64,000 nucleotides of DNA, taken from NCBI RefSeq assembly GCF_964275005.1, contig NC_092703.1:1-64000 (forward strand), given 5' to 3'. The DNA is from Diadema setosum. Its lineage: Eukaryota; Echinodermata; Echinoidea; Diadematoida; Diadematidae. How positions within the stretch are numbered: position 1 is the first letter of the stretch; each line of letters opens with the position of its first letter. Under the pieces are notes generated by a model. It saw only the letters and a list, made by a program, of their open reading frames with translations. It was not told the DNA's origin and made no database searches. This document shows, one piece after another, positions 1-12,700 of this stretch. The translations under genes were made by a program, and so were the position numbers.

Positions 1-52
1 TAGTCACAATCAATCCCTCCATCTCTGTTGTAAATGGTTCACCCTTACGTGC

Positions 53-2375
53 CGTGAGTGACACGACATCCAAAACGTGAGTGACACGACAAGTGCAAAA
101 ATTCCACAATTATCTCAACAATGTAACTTTTTTTGGCATTATGTTCATGGTAACTCTGCACTAATAAACAATTTCTATTCTAATGAAAACTAATGCACAC
201 ATTGTAAGACTTCAACAAATGTTCAGTATGTAATTTTGCACTATGAAGGATTTGTTTTACTTTATTTCTTCTACACAATCCTTTCTAGGATGAGAAAAGT
301 CTGTTTAGAAAAAATGGTTTGTTTGCTTCCACATCGGCTTGAAGCTACTAAAAGTGTTTAGTTGTTGTTTTTTCTTGTTGTTGGTTCATTGTGGGAGAAG
401 GACTACTGCTGTGACTTCATTCTGTTCTAAGAATGGCTCTCCTTTGCTGCTTTCAAAGCAATTTTGATGGATTCTTGTCTTTTCAGAAATTTCATACTCC
501 TAGCACTAGCCTCTTAACAGATCACTTAGCACTAGCCTCTTAACAGATCACTTAGTAAAGTCTGACCACAGTAATCACTTTTCTGGATTGCTAAAAAAAT
601 CAAGTACAAAATGATTTCTAAAAGTACAAAACACTTGATTCTTCTGCAAAGTAATAGTAATTCAGGACGTAAATGTTGCTATGATACAACATTATATTTC
701 TACAAACCAAAATACAGTTACTAGAAGGAACAAACTGTAGATTCTGAGGAAGGGGTATTTCCAGTCACATTCCTTTTCAATCCACATTATTTGAATGATG
801 AAACACAAAATTATCATGTAAATAACTGGATTGAATAGTAAATTGATAATGTCTTTTGTATGCCCCAAACACAACTTGCATAGAGTGTCACGTTTGAGCA
901 CATCTCTCTTATCTGACAAAATGTGTCGAGATGGCTACCAGTCATGACATGGTCAGATATTCACAATCTGAGTTGGAATGTGTTTCACAGACAAGTCAGA
1001 CAGCAACTGACCATAACAGGGATGTTTCTGTTTCTCTTCTCAAACAATGTTTCAACTCACAATCTTGCCAACACAGTGTAATCGCTCAGCATGATATGCT
1101 GTTGCTGTTACATAGTTACAGAGTTGAAGGTTACAGCAATTGCCTGAGAGTTTCATGGTAAAAATATGTAGATCTACAAGCTTGTATAGAAGATCGTAAT
1201 GGATGCAGAAGATTGGTCAAAACCTTGTTGAACAGTGCACTTATTGCTGATGAAATTTAGTCCCACATCAATGTTTAATAAATTATGCAAGGGCTCGGGC
1301 ATTCATTATGACAGATATCAATATTGCAGTGTAGAATCCAAACTATTACTCTCAATCATAACTTTACATTTAAATACTTTTTCTACGAATGTGTAATGTC
1401 TGCAGCATGGCGATGTAATGTCCACAGCACTTTTTTTTAATTGAATTATGCAGGTTTTTAAAGAACTTTGTGGATGTGTTGTGTGATATCACATTTTAGC
1501 TTTGCATTTGAATTTAGAACAAAATTTGACCAAAACACTGTTTTTCTACCAAAACTTGTATGTCAAAAATAGGATAGACATGGCACTTTGAAAGGGGTTG
1601 AAATTTGAATATATATAGATACCAAGGAGGATTAATCAGCTGAAAGTCATTTTATAGTGAAAATTTCTACTTTAGAAGATCTACCTTGTACATGCAAATT
1701 TTGCCAAATATGAATATTTTCAGCAAAAGACACACTATTTCAATAGCTGAAAAATGCTGGGGTTTTTTTCCAAATTGGACCAAAAATTATCGGTTTGCTA
1801 TGACCCTTCCTAAATACTATCCACTGTGAAACAAAGTTGTTTCTGGATATTTGTTCATTATCTTTGTTTTTTATTCTTGGGATTTTTTTATTTATTTATT
1901 TTTTTTTTTGGGGGGGGGAATGCCCACATGTAAAAGATATGGTGCCGATTTCAAACACAAACACACTGTAACATGCAGATGAACTCATCATAACCAGACT
2001 ATTCCTGTTGCAATGGGCAAATTGGAAAATAAATAGGAAAAGCTACAGGAGGCCTACTCTTACCAGGGATGACATTTGATTATATTCATAGTTTCCATTT
2101 TATAGTATAATGTTTTAATGATTAGTCTCTGTCCTGATTTGTGTACAATATGATATCGTGAGTGACACGACATATCGTGAGTGACACGACATTGTGAGTG
2201 ACACGACAGAACTTTGACTGTAGATTCTGGCTTTACATATTACAAATTGGACAAAGTTACTACACATGAAATAAGGTATGGTGAAACTGTATTTGGTTTT
2301 GTACTGGGGTAATTTTATTTTCAAAATACACAGCTCTAGAAAACTTTTTATGTTTAAAACGTGAGTGACACGACA
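53..2375 (+). repeat. Interspersed 16-bp motif CGTGAGTGACACGACA, six copies
   Basis: Copies at 53-68, 76-91, 2157-2172, 2176-2191, 2193-2208 (first base differs) and 2360-2375, all on the same strand and in two clusters about 2.1 kb apart. CGTG and CACG inside the motif can pair across AGTGA. Possibly the subterminal repeats of one unrecognised element. Confidence 0.6.
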
Positions 2376-2726
2376 ACCATTTTCGAAAACTTTGAAGCCC
2401 TCATTTGTTCTGAAAATGATTTCTGAGAATATGTAATGCTATTCAGGGGATAAATACAATACTAAGGTTTTATCTTATCAACAAATAACTCTTCAAATAC
2501 GTATATTTATCATGATTTGCAGTATGTGAATTTTGCTGCAAAAATACACATTTTATGACATTAAATTACCCAAGTCCTAAATTTGCTGTATTACGAGATA
2601 TAATAAATTATTTTACGTAATCTTTATGGAAGAATATGGTCTAAGATATCTAGTTTCAAAAAATATTGAAGCCTACTGATTTCTTCCAAGTTTTAATTTT
2701 CACCCTCATGTCCACTTTTGTTTGAA

Positions 2727-3389
2727 AATGGCCATATATTATTGGAGTCTAACATGTCTTCTATCATCTGTCGAAATTTTGAAGCAAAATGATCAAAGGA
2801 AAGATAAAAAATAGTGTTTTTCTGAGCCATGTTTTTTTAGCGTTTCAACAAAGCAGAAACTGGTTCGAAAATTTGGATTGAGCGCCACAGATAGGTTCCG
2901 CCCCTAACAACGACCAAAGTGATCTCATTGGTCAGTTTGCTGCTTGCTGCTCACCGAAGCATGAAGCTCGCACACTGCCCAGTCGACTGGTGCGTGCGGG
3001 TGGGGTACGCTACGATCAGCCGCTTCTCACATCCTGGTCACTGATTGGTTGGTGAGGAGACCGCCGACGCTGACGTGCTTGAATGAACTCTTCGGGGGTT
3101 ACTAGGGCTTACCTTCTGTTGTCCAGAGGTGAAAACTGATTGCATGTCCCTTGATCGCGATTGCGTCGAAAGGAAGACTTTTAGGGCGCTTTTCTCGAAA
3201 CAGTGATTTTCCAGGCGTATCGACATGCTCTCTTTTAAACGTCGATATCTCCGCAGCCGATTATTTTTGTAAAATGTGTTATACACCGTATATCAATTTA
3301 AAGCAGAAAGATTAGGGGATTATATCATGCAATTTTCAAATAATCGACCTCGCCCGACTTTAGGATCATTTTGTTGTAGCGGGTCACAT
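2727..3389 (-). mobile_element. TGTGACCCGC-family MITE, 5'-truncated copy
   Basis: Reverse complement of the full element at 54905-55672, recognisable by shared blocks (TCGACAGATGATAGAAGACA, the GGCGGAGCC region, TACAACAAAATGATCCTAAA). Its far terminus is missing on the left. On the right it runs straight into a terminal fragment of a second family. Confidence 0.7.
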
Positions 3390-3510
3390 TTAAATTGAGT
3401 TATACATCATTTTAAAGCTTGGAGTGTGCTCTTTCAGAATCTGCTCTTAACTAAAAATCCATGTCATCCATGTAATGGGGACTTTTTGTTGGTTTTATCA
3501 TGCAGGGTCA
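3386..3510 (-). mobile_element. Terminal fragment of TGTGACCCTGCA-family MITE
   Basis: About 125 bp matching, in reverse complement, the left end of the elements at 5203-5899 and 52292-52988 (AAAGTCGCC-like block, TCTGAAAGAGCAGA, AAAATGATGTATAACT). Joined directly to the fragment at 2727-3389. Confidence 0.65.
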
Positions 3511-3564
3511 CATATTCAGTGATAGTTGTAGTTATTATCATTATTGTTGTTGTTATTTTGATAG

Positions 3565-3715
3565 GTGTTGCAGACTGAAGTCAACAGGAAGATATTTGAT
3601 GACCTCCTCAGCTTTATCAAAAATGCTCAGGCTGGATTCAACTTGGATTTTCAGCCAGCAGGAAGCGACTCTAAATTTCAGCAAAGAGAGATACCAACAG
3701 CAGCATTTGTTACAG
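3565..3715 (+). CDS. ORC3: ORC3 exon a (first visible)
   Basis: Encodes [14 protein letters not shown]...[11 protein letters not shown], matching the ORC3_N region. The acceptor is chosen after TTTTGATAG because this keeps the conserved LQ; the alternative after GTTGCAG (3574) is also in frame. It ends ACAG|GTTAGT, phase 1. The end of this exon is also the first unit of the 34-bp repeat that follows. Confidence 0.85.
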
Positions 3716-6700
3716 GTTAGTCTTTGTGTCAAGAATTAATTTGTCATAGGTTAGTGTTTGTGTAGAGAATTCATTTGTCACAGATTAGTGTTTGTGTCAA
3801 GAATTCATTTGTCACAGGTTAGTGTTTGTGTAGAGAATTCATTTGTCACAGATTAGTGTTTGTGTCAAGAATTCATTTGTCACAGGTTAGTGTTTGTGTC
3901 GAGAATTCAAGTCACTTTAGATTCATGAGCAGTGACCTTCACAGCATTTTCTTTTTTGGAAAACAAAAACCATTAGTGCAAAAGTGAAGAACTATTTTAC
4001 CTGAAATTTCTGTACACCTAATGCAAGCATGAATAATGACAGAATAGTGTAATGTAAATATGGAGTAGTTATTTGTTGCTTGAAGGGTTCTTTGAAGTAG
4101 TACTTTGTTGAAGACTCAATGAAAGGTCAAGGCCAAGGCCAGAAAATCATCAGTCTTACACTGGATACTCAAAAGAGATTTTTTAGATTTAATGCAAGAA
4201 ATGTGTAGTTCCCAGAAACAAGGTTTCAGCTTGATATACCAAAACCCAGGGGCGGATCCAGGAATTCCGTATATATGGGGAGGCGTCTTTGCAAAATTAA
4301 ATAGGGGCGCATGCACACCCCCCCCCCCCTTATTTTTCTCTTGATTTCTTCTGTTTTAACCAAAAATTAAAGAGGGGGCACCTGGTGCACCCCCTCTGGA
4401 TCCGCCACTGAAAACCAGTATTCTAGATCAAAGAAGATCATTAGTTAACCCGTTCCATACTGAATTCTGAAATACCCATAGACTTAATATGCAGGCCACC
4501 AGGTTCCCGCACGGAATGGGTTAAAAGAATATATTGATGGAGGAGGAGATCAAACATACAGAAATCAAACAAGTTAATACGTAAGGATTGCTTTGAGGAG
4601 AACAAAACAAGTCTTTACTTCATGATCTTAACCCTTTTCTAGCATTGTCTCACAGTGAAAAATGTTGAAAATTTAGAGCTTTTTACTGTACACAATGCAG
4701 TTAATTTGTGTGCTCTTTTATCAGTGGATTAATCTTTCATTATGTGTCCTCTGTTCAAAGAAGTGAGTTATGGAGATATTTGTGATGTAATGTGAGTTGC
4801 CACAGAAACATTGTCATTCACAATATGACTGCAGGGATCAATTTACAGTTGCTGACCATATTACTGAGTTTTGTTTTCACCTGTACTAGGCTACAGTGAA
4901 ACATGTTCATAAGCTGTATGTGTACTGTGTTTATGCCATGCAGGTGTGAATGTCACAGATCACCATGATATTTTCAACAAGTTGACCTCTGTGTTCCATG
5001 AAAGAGTCAGCCCTCATGTGGCCAGTCTGACATCAAAGGACTGCACTACACTGAAGAGCCTGATGGGTGCACTGGTGTCACAACTCATGGGCATAGAGTA
5101 CTTGGTGAGGTAACACCTAAAGTGGGATTCCACTCTTCACACTTGGGGCGCTTTCAGACACACCAAGTTATCGTATATATTCATACGACATGGATATTAC
5201 GTATATGTGACCCTGCACCTCAAAACAAACAAAAAGTCGCCAGACATGAATTTTTAGTTAAGACCATATTCTGAAAGAGCAGACTTTAAGCTTTAAAATG
5301 ATGTATAACTTAAATCAAACGGACTCTCCTAACCTATCTAAATATTGGAAAGAAAGCACAAACTCAGGAAGAGTGTGAACTGAGAAAAGAGGCTCTGAAG
5401 TACAGTGTCTATTCAAGCGCTTAATCTTTACCAAACCGTGCTTGCTGTGCGATGAATGGGACAAAAAACAGGAAGTAAACCACCAGAGTAACAACAATGA
5501 AGGGATTATCAGATTAAACTGAAATTAGGCATGCCTCATTAACACATTCTGTCCATAATTAATGCCAACTTTCAAAGCAGTAGCACTATCCTTTCAAAAG
5601 TTATTAGAGTTGAAAGTGAAGAGTGTGGACAAGGTTTTTCTGAAATGAAAAAGGGATTCTAAAGACACACCTTATCACACTATTCTACCAAAAATGTTCG
5701 AGATAAACTGCTAAAAAAACACACTTTCCTGCCCGTTTTATGATACCAAATTTTAGCATAATGTAAAAGAAGACCCGCTCTTTAAGAAAATATGAAAAAG
5801 TCAAGTTCGGCTAGGTTGACCCATTTCACTTATTTTCAGTCCTCACGCAAAATCAGTGTGTGCGACTTTATGTTCGTTTTAAGGTGCACGGTCACATATG
5901 ATGTTTCGATATGAGAGTCTGCGTTCAGACGCAGCACCCGCTTATTCGATGATCCTATCAGAGCATTCAGACCTAGCACACAATTGATATTTTTTTAGTA
6001 TATGTGATTCTCTTCCATGTGCAGTTCGTAATTATACCCCCGCCACACGTAGTATGAAGAAGGGGGTATATAGGAATCACCGCGATGTTGGTCGGTGGGC
6101 GGACGGGCGGTTGGTCGGTTGGTCTGTTGCAAAATCTTGCGTTTTGAAGCAATTTAAATGAAACTTAGGGTAAATGATGATATTGAGGTATAGATGTGCA
6201 AGACATGTTTTTTGTGTTTGTCGGACAATGCGTTGCCATGGTAACCATAATTTTACCAAAACCTTGTGGATTGAATAACTTCCATAGTATTTAAGCAATC
6301 AATTTCAAAATTGGTATCTATTATGATCTATAGGTGTAGTTTAAATATGCATGACACTCTCTGTGTTTGTACTTGACAAAGTGTTGCCATGGTAACCACA
6401 TGTTTTCTTCGAAATCTTGTGGAGTGAACAACTTCCACAGTTTTGAAGCAATTGAAATCAAATTTGGTAGGCATTATGGCCTTGAGGCATAGATGTGCAA
6501 CACATAATTTTTTGTTTGTCGGACAAAGCGTTGCCATGGTAACCATAATTTTACCAAAACCTTGTGGATTGAATAACTTCCACATCATTCAAGCAATTAA
6601 GGTCAAATTTAGTATGGGGTATGATGATCTGGAGGTGTATTTATGCAAGACACCAATGTGTTAATATAAGAAAAATGTGTTGCCATGGTAACCACTCATT

Positions 6701-9700
6701 TTTGTATCAAATTGAACCATTTAATCTGTGAAGGTGAAATTTGGTGTACAATGATGCTCTTTAAGTGTAGTTTTGCAAAATGTCCTTTGTATTTGTATCG
6801 GACAATGCGTTGCCATGGTAACAGCATTTTTTTTTTTAATCCTGTTGAGTGAACTTCTTCCATAGTTTTCAAGCAATTGAAACCAAATTTGGTGGGCATT
6901 ATGGCCCTGAGGTATAGATGTGAAACACATAATTTTTGTGTTTGTCACACAAACCGTTGCCATGGTAACCACAAGACAATTTTACCAAAACCTTGCAGAT
7001 CGAATAACTTTTCCATCATTCAAGCAATAAAAGTCAAATTTAGTATGTATCATGATCTAGAAGTGTAGTTTTGCAAGACACCAATTTGTTAGTTTAAGGA
7101 AAATGTGTTGCCATGGTAACCACTCATTTTTGTATCAAAATAAACCATTCAAGTTATGAAGGTCAAATTTGGTGTGTATGATGGTCTTTAAGTGTAGTGA
7201 TGCTGGGGGAAAGCATGTTTCCATTTGCTGTAAGTTTTATACTCAGTGTCAACTCTGTAATTGTACAGTTAACTAAAATTATTCTGTTTCCAATTCGACA
7301 AGTGCACAAACTTGGTATTAACGTCATTGCCCTCATGACATCACATACTATAAAGCAACACTAGGGGCGGGGGTATTAATCACCTTCAGTGATAATTCTA
7401 GTTTACGCAGGCTTTGCGCATAGTGTTTATACTCTGCCTTGGATTCATCCAGTAGTTCGCGCCAGATCATTATTACGTCACAATCAATCTGTCAGCACTG
7501 TGCACCGCGGATACGTGAGCTCAGCACGCGCTGTGAATAAGCCCTGCCTACTCTTAGGACGTTTCGATATGAGAGCGTTCAGACACAAATATGCGTTGTA
7601 TGGATATAGTATAATGATTTGAAACGACGCTCAAAACATTGTTTCGATATACAACGTATATTGATACGATGTTTCAATATTAGAGCATTCAGACACATAA
7701 AAACGTGCTATATCCATACGAGAACTCTCTAGTCTGCACGGGGGGTTACTCTCCTTTTCTGTGCTGAGCTGATTGTTTTGCTTCCACTCAAATAGTGGTC
7801 AAGTCATATACATGCAGTGTTTTGGGGGTTTGGTGTACATTATGAATCCACATGCCACATATCTTATTTCTGGCATTTTTGATTTTATTGGTTTTCTTTA
7901 ACAAACACCAATACCAATGACAAGAAATTTGTAGATTGTCATTATACTTTGCCTGGTATGCTACATAAAATATGTAGATGTACTTGTCTGATTACTGTAA
8001 GCACATGCATTTACATGCAGAAGAAATTTGATACAATAGTAACTGTCAATTTGAGCCAAATGGATCAAGTCAGCTGTTGGGATCATCATACACGTGTACA
8101 CCATCCAGCATCCATTATGTGTTGTGTGATATATATGTTGCAACTGATTGACAAATTGTCCTACATCGATGTAAAACATCGACGTAAAACATCTCGATGG
8201 AAGAATTTGTTGAATTTGGATATGTTATTGGTAAACTTTCTCACATTTTGATATTCTTCCTGGAAACTGGTAGCTAAAATTTGACTAAATTGGTAGCTAT
8301 CATCAAACATTGAGAGGATGACAGTTTGTTGAACTGATAATGTCAGATGAATAGACATACAGTACATATAGCTGTAGTCAGTTGTGTGCCTAATATGACT
8401 GCTTTGAAGGATCAAGGGCAAAGGTCATTTTATAATACTTTGGCTGAAACTTCCAGTCCCAAGTGCAACTTCAGCCAGGAATGTCCAGGTAAAGCAGAAT
8501 TAGATTACAGAGAAAAAAAAGAGAGAAAGAGAGCAATAAGTAGACAATAATTGCATTGAAGGATAAGGTGACAGGTCCAAAGTCAAGGTCAAAGGTAACA
8601 TATTTAGATAACTATGGCTTCTTCTTTTTTTTTGCCACAACTTTAACAGGGAAAGATGTATAAAATTTGTTACTTTTTATGATGTGAAGAATTATCTTTT
8701 TTGTGCAAAGAGAATTTAAAGCTAATTTTGGAAAAATCTAATGCTAGATTACACAATGTTCCCGGCAGCCATGGCAATCATGTCTCAGGTCACTGTAAAG
8801 AAAACGTGATAAATGTGAGACGTAAAATGGGATGAATGCAGCAAAAGGTGACAGCACGTAATAGGCAGTAACAAAACTTGGCGGCAGTCCGTAGTGTGAC
8901 ATGATGAGAAATATGTGTAGTCTAGCCTGACCAGACGCTGTGAGAATGAAGTCTGTTAGTCTACATGTTCACCAGGGCAGGGACTGAAATGAACAAGACT
9001 AGAATATAGAGGGGGAAAGTGGAGAATATCCCACGGCACACTACGTTTCAGGCAAACGGGGCTGCTGAGGCCGCTTGGAAAGTGGTTTAAACAGTGGCAG
9101 ATACAGAGGGGGGCGCAACTGGCACACGCCCCCCCCCCCCCCCCTTATTTGTTGTTAAAAAGAAAAATGTGAAATGAAACCTGGAAGTGCCACCAGAAAT
9201 ATTAGTTGTGCCCCCCTTACAGAATTCCTGGATCTGCCCCTGGTTTGAATGTGGCATTAACACTATTTTAACTGGGCTATTTGAGACCAAGTTTTTACTG
9301 GGAGGGGGGGGGGGGGAGTCAATTTGACCCCCCCCCCCCCCTTCAGATCTCGGCTGCCGATCACACAATCACCACAAAATTTTGCCTGAAGATAGAGCTG
9401 GATGTCAACTACAAGATTACATGGCCATTCAATATAAAAATATTGGCTTTCTATTTTTAGTGAATTAATTATGCAAATTTACGCATGAAATCAAACTTTC
9501 ACCTATAACTCCATTAAAAAGACTGAAGGATTGCTTAATTTTTGTGTCAGAGTTCCTCAAGACACATCCAACAATTTTCATGCAAAAAGATAGCACAATC
9601 AAAATTAGTTTTTTTTTTGTTTTTATTGTTTTGCTAATTTCTTATGTACATGTATTTTATCATTTTTTCGACTTTTTGTTTTCCATTGTTTTTTGGCCAA

Positions 9701-12700
9701 AATTTGTTGCAAGCACTTTTTCAAGCTTATTTACATTAGAAATGGTTAATTTCAATGGTTAAAAGTTGAAATAATCTAATTTATATCAATTTAACAAAAA
9801 AAGCACAATTTGCATTGGATTTGCACACGATTTCATGAATTTGAGCTGTTTTCGGGTTGACATGCATATGCAACACATTACATAACTTCAGAACGGTGTA
9901 CCTGGACGTCGCAAATTAGGTCTTCAATGAAAAAAGTCATGAAACAATGCGGCAAAATCTTTGCGCGTTGTGGAATCGTAGCGCGAAATGTCGAGGGGGG
10001 TCAATTTGACCCCCCCCCCCCAGTTTTCCAGTTATCTGCTGCCTGTAGTAGTCAAAATGCTGTATTTGTTGTGACACATTCATTAGCCAGGGTATATCAT
10101 GTTTCATGAATTTCAACTTTAATAAATGAAGAATAAATTCCAATATGTGCCTTGAATGAAACCAAGCAGAAGAGATGGAAAGGCAGATGTAATAAAAGAG
10201 AAGAGAGAGAGAGGAAAAAAAATCCAGCTCTAGTAGAATAAATCACTTTTCATATTGCCTACACATGTGTACGTCAGTTAGTGTTCATGGTACATAATGG
10301 TATGTATTACAATTAATGTGTGCAAAGTCAGCTGTGTTTTACATAAAGGTGTTATGGTGCAATTACACATGAAATTCAAATATGCCATAGTGAATGGCGT
10401 AAAATTAGACAAACAATATAGAAAATAAATGAGTGATAGAATTCCAGAGTTTCAGAGGTTTTTGCTAAACACTGACATTAGCAGCAACCAGAGATGATAA
10501 TTATTATCACTGCATTCCTTATCAATCAAAGGAAAGAGTTGCACTTGCTCCAATGTGTGGGTGTCTTTAAAGACAAATGATACCATACAGGGATAATGTT
10601 TGTTTGTAAATTTTCACTTTAGTTCTAAAACATGATTTTTATAAAAGTTTAATGCAGAAAACAATGTTAGAGCAATTACTTTATGTAACCAATTCAGAGA
10701 ATATGCATGTGTTGTAATGGTATTTATGGTATACATAGCATAATACGGATCTTATGCACCTGTGTTTTTTCCGTATACTGTGATGGAATTTAGATTTACA
10801 TGAGTTTATGATTTTAAGCCCAATTTGATAAAGGTCAGTTCATTGTATTTGTATATTTTTTTCCATTTCTTGAAGTCCTCATGAACATGGCCTAAATTGC
10901 ACTTCAAAAAATAGCTATTGGCATTTTGATCTGTATGACAGGTGATATGAAATGATAATGTGCCTATTTTTTTTTTTTAATCTCAGGTTTCTGAGGATGA
11001 TGAGACTAGCCCAGATGTTAACTTAAAGAAAATTCCCTGCACCTTCCCTGTTCTCCAGACATGGTACAAGGACAATGTCCAGGTGAGACTTTCATCATTT
11101 CGCTCTAGTGTGCTTAATTTGGTTAATTCATTCCATGTTGTGGAAGGTAGAAAATTTTCTAACACTTTAGATAAATCTACATGCATCTATTAGAAAGATG
11201 TAAATGATATCACCCCTATTCTTTTAAAAATTGTAAGTTACTGTATAGATGCTATATGAAATATGGTATTTGTTTTTTTCTTTGTCTATGCAGAAGCGGA
11301 AATCATGTATCTCCACTGTCTTCAAATCACCACGTCGCTCCAGGAAAAGGCGGTCAGCGAGCGGTCCTGTTTCCTACCCAGAATTCCCTCCCATTATTAT
11401 TATCTTTGAGGATATTGAGGGATTTAAACCTGTTGTCATCCAGGACTTCATTCATATTTGCAGGTGAGTTAAAAGGTTTTGATGCTATCTTGATTTGCCA
11501 AGAACAATTGGATAGTTTATGAGTGCAACAAGAAATGCTAAAAGTGTTCGAGGGAAAAAAAGGGATTCTACAGTTGAAAATTTGTTTCTTTTTGTGTTGA
11601 AGATTACCGCTTAGAATCAAACAAATAAAGACAGAATAAACTGACCAGAAAGAATATAAATCATTAGTGGAAAAGTGAGCAAAGAAAATGGGATTCCATC
11701 GGGAGTCGAACCCGAGACCTCCGGATCTAGACCGGTGCTCTACCGACTGAGCTATAGAAAGCCCTAGTACAGTGTTCGTCCCAGAAACCCTTAATTCTCA
11801 ATGCTCGGGTGGTCAGAAGCTATAGCAGTGTGTTTGTGTGTGACACACACGCACACACTTAAACCTCACAGTCCTGGCATAAACCCGAAGGATAATTCAA
11901 CTTGGGGATAAATGCGAGGGATCACCGAAGTGATGCAGCTTTTTGAGTTTGTAACAAATAAAGACAGAATAAACTGACCAGAAAGAATATATATTATTAG
12001 TGGAAAAGTGAGCAAAGAAAATGGGATTCCATCGGGAGTCGAACCCGAGACCTCCAGATTGCTAGACCGGTGCTCTACCGACTGAGCTATAGAAAGCCCT
12101 AGTACAGTGTTCATCCCAGAAACCCTTAATTGTATCCCCCGAACAGAGTTAGGAGGATACTATGGATTTGGCCTCGTCGCGCCGCGTCCGCCGCCGCCGC
12201 CGCCGCAGAGATTTCCTTGTGAGCGCTCTACCGGCTGCGTTTCTTTTCCGATCATCTTCAAAGTTGGCATGAAGGTGTATTATGGTTAGACGAAGACGCT
12301 TATTGTTTTTGGTGATGGCGCCCTCGCTTGTTCCGTCTGTATACATGAAAAGGTAAATCCAATAGGGTCTGCTTGTGAGCGCTCTACCGGCTGCATTTCT
12401 TTTCCGATCATCTTCAAAGTTGGCATAGAGGTGTATTATGGTTTGACGAAGACGCCTATTGTTTTTGGTGATGGCGCCCTCGCTTGTTCCGTCTGTATAC
12501 ATGAAAAGGTAAATCCAATAGGGTCTGCTTGTGAGCGCTCTACCGGCTGCGTTTCTTTTCCGATCATCTTCATACTTGGCATGAAGGTGTATTATAGTTA
12601 GACGAAGATGCCTATGGTTTTTGGTGATGGCGCCCTCGCTGGTTCTGTCTTTTTACATGAAAAGGTAAATCCAATAGGGTCTGCTTGTGAGCGCTCTACT

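Larger units (their letters stand above)
1..3564. other. Upstream/intron sequence before the first visible ORC3 exon
   Basis: AT-rich sequence with no convincing exon; short open frames such as that at 931-1161 resemble nothing known. It holds a 26-bp direct duplication (501-526 and 527-552), six copies of a CGTGAGTGACACGACA motif, and at 2727-3510 two fused repeat fragments. The missing ORC3 N-terminal exon is not recognised here. Confidence 0.6.
5105..10986 (+). other. ORC3 intron (5.9 kb), repeat-filled
   Basis: Holds an older element (5130-5202, 5900-6033, 7402-about 7745) interrupted by a 697-bp MITE and by a Helentron-like element with RFX-like sites, then a hAT-like MITE (9092-9242) and a G/C-tract foldback repeat (about 9296-10025). 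Nothing recognisable was seen at 7750-9090 or 10030-10980 apart from simple AT-rich sequence. Confidence 0.7.

Noticed and set aside
931..1161. MATS... open frame at 931 as the ORC3 N-terminus
   Set aside because: Beyond the first four residues there is no ORC3 likeness, and no donor/acceptor pair joins it in frame to exon a.
6328..7068. Several overlapping open frames in the X-box element as proteins
   Set aside because: Repetitive, present on both strands and caused by ~150-bp units.
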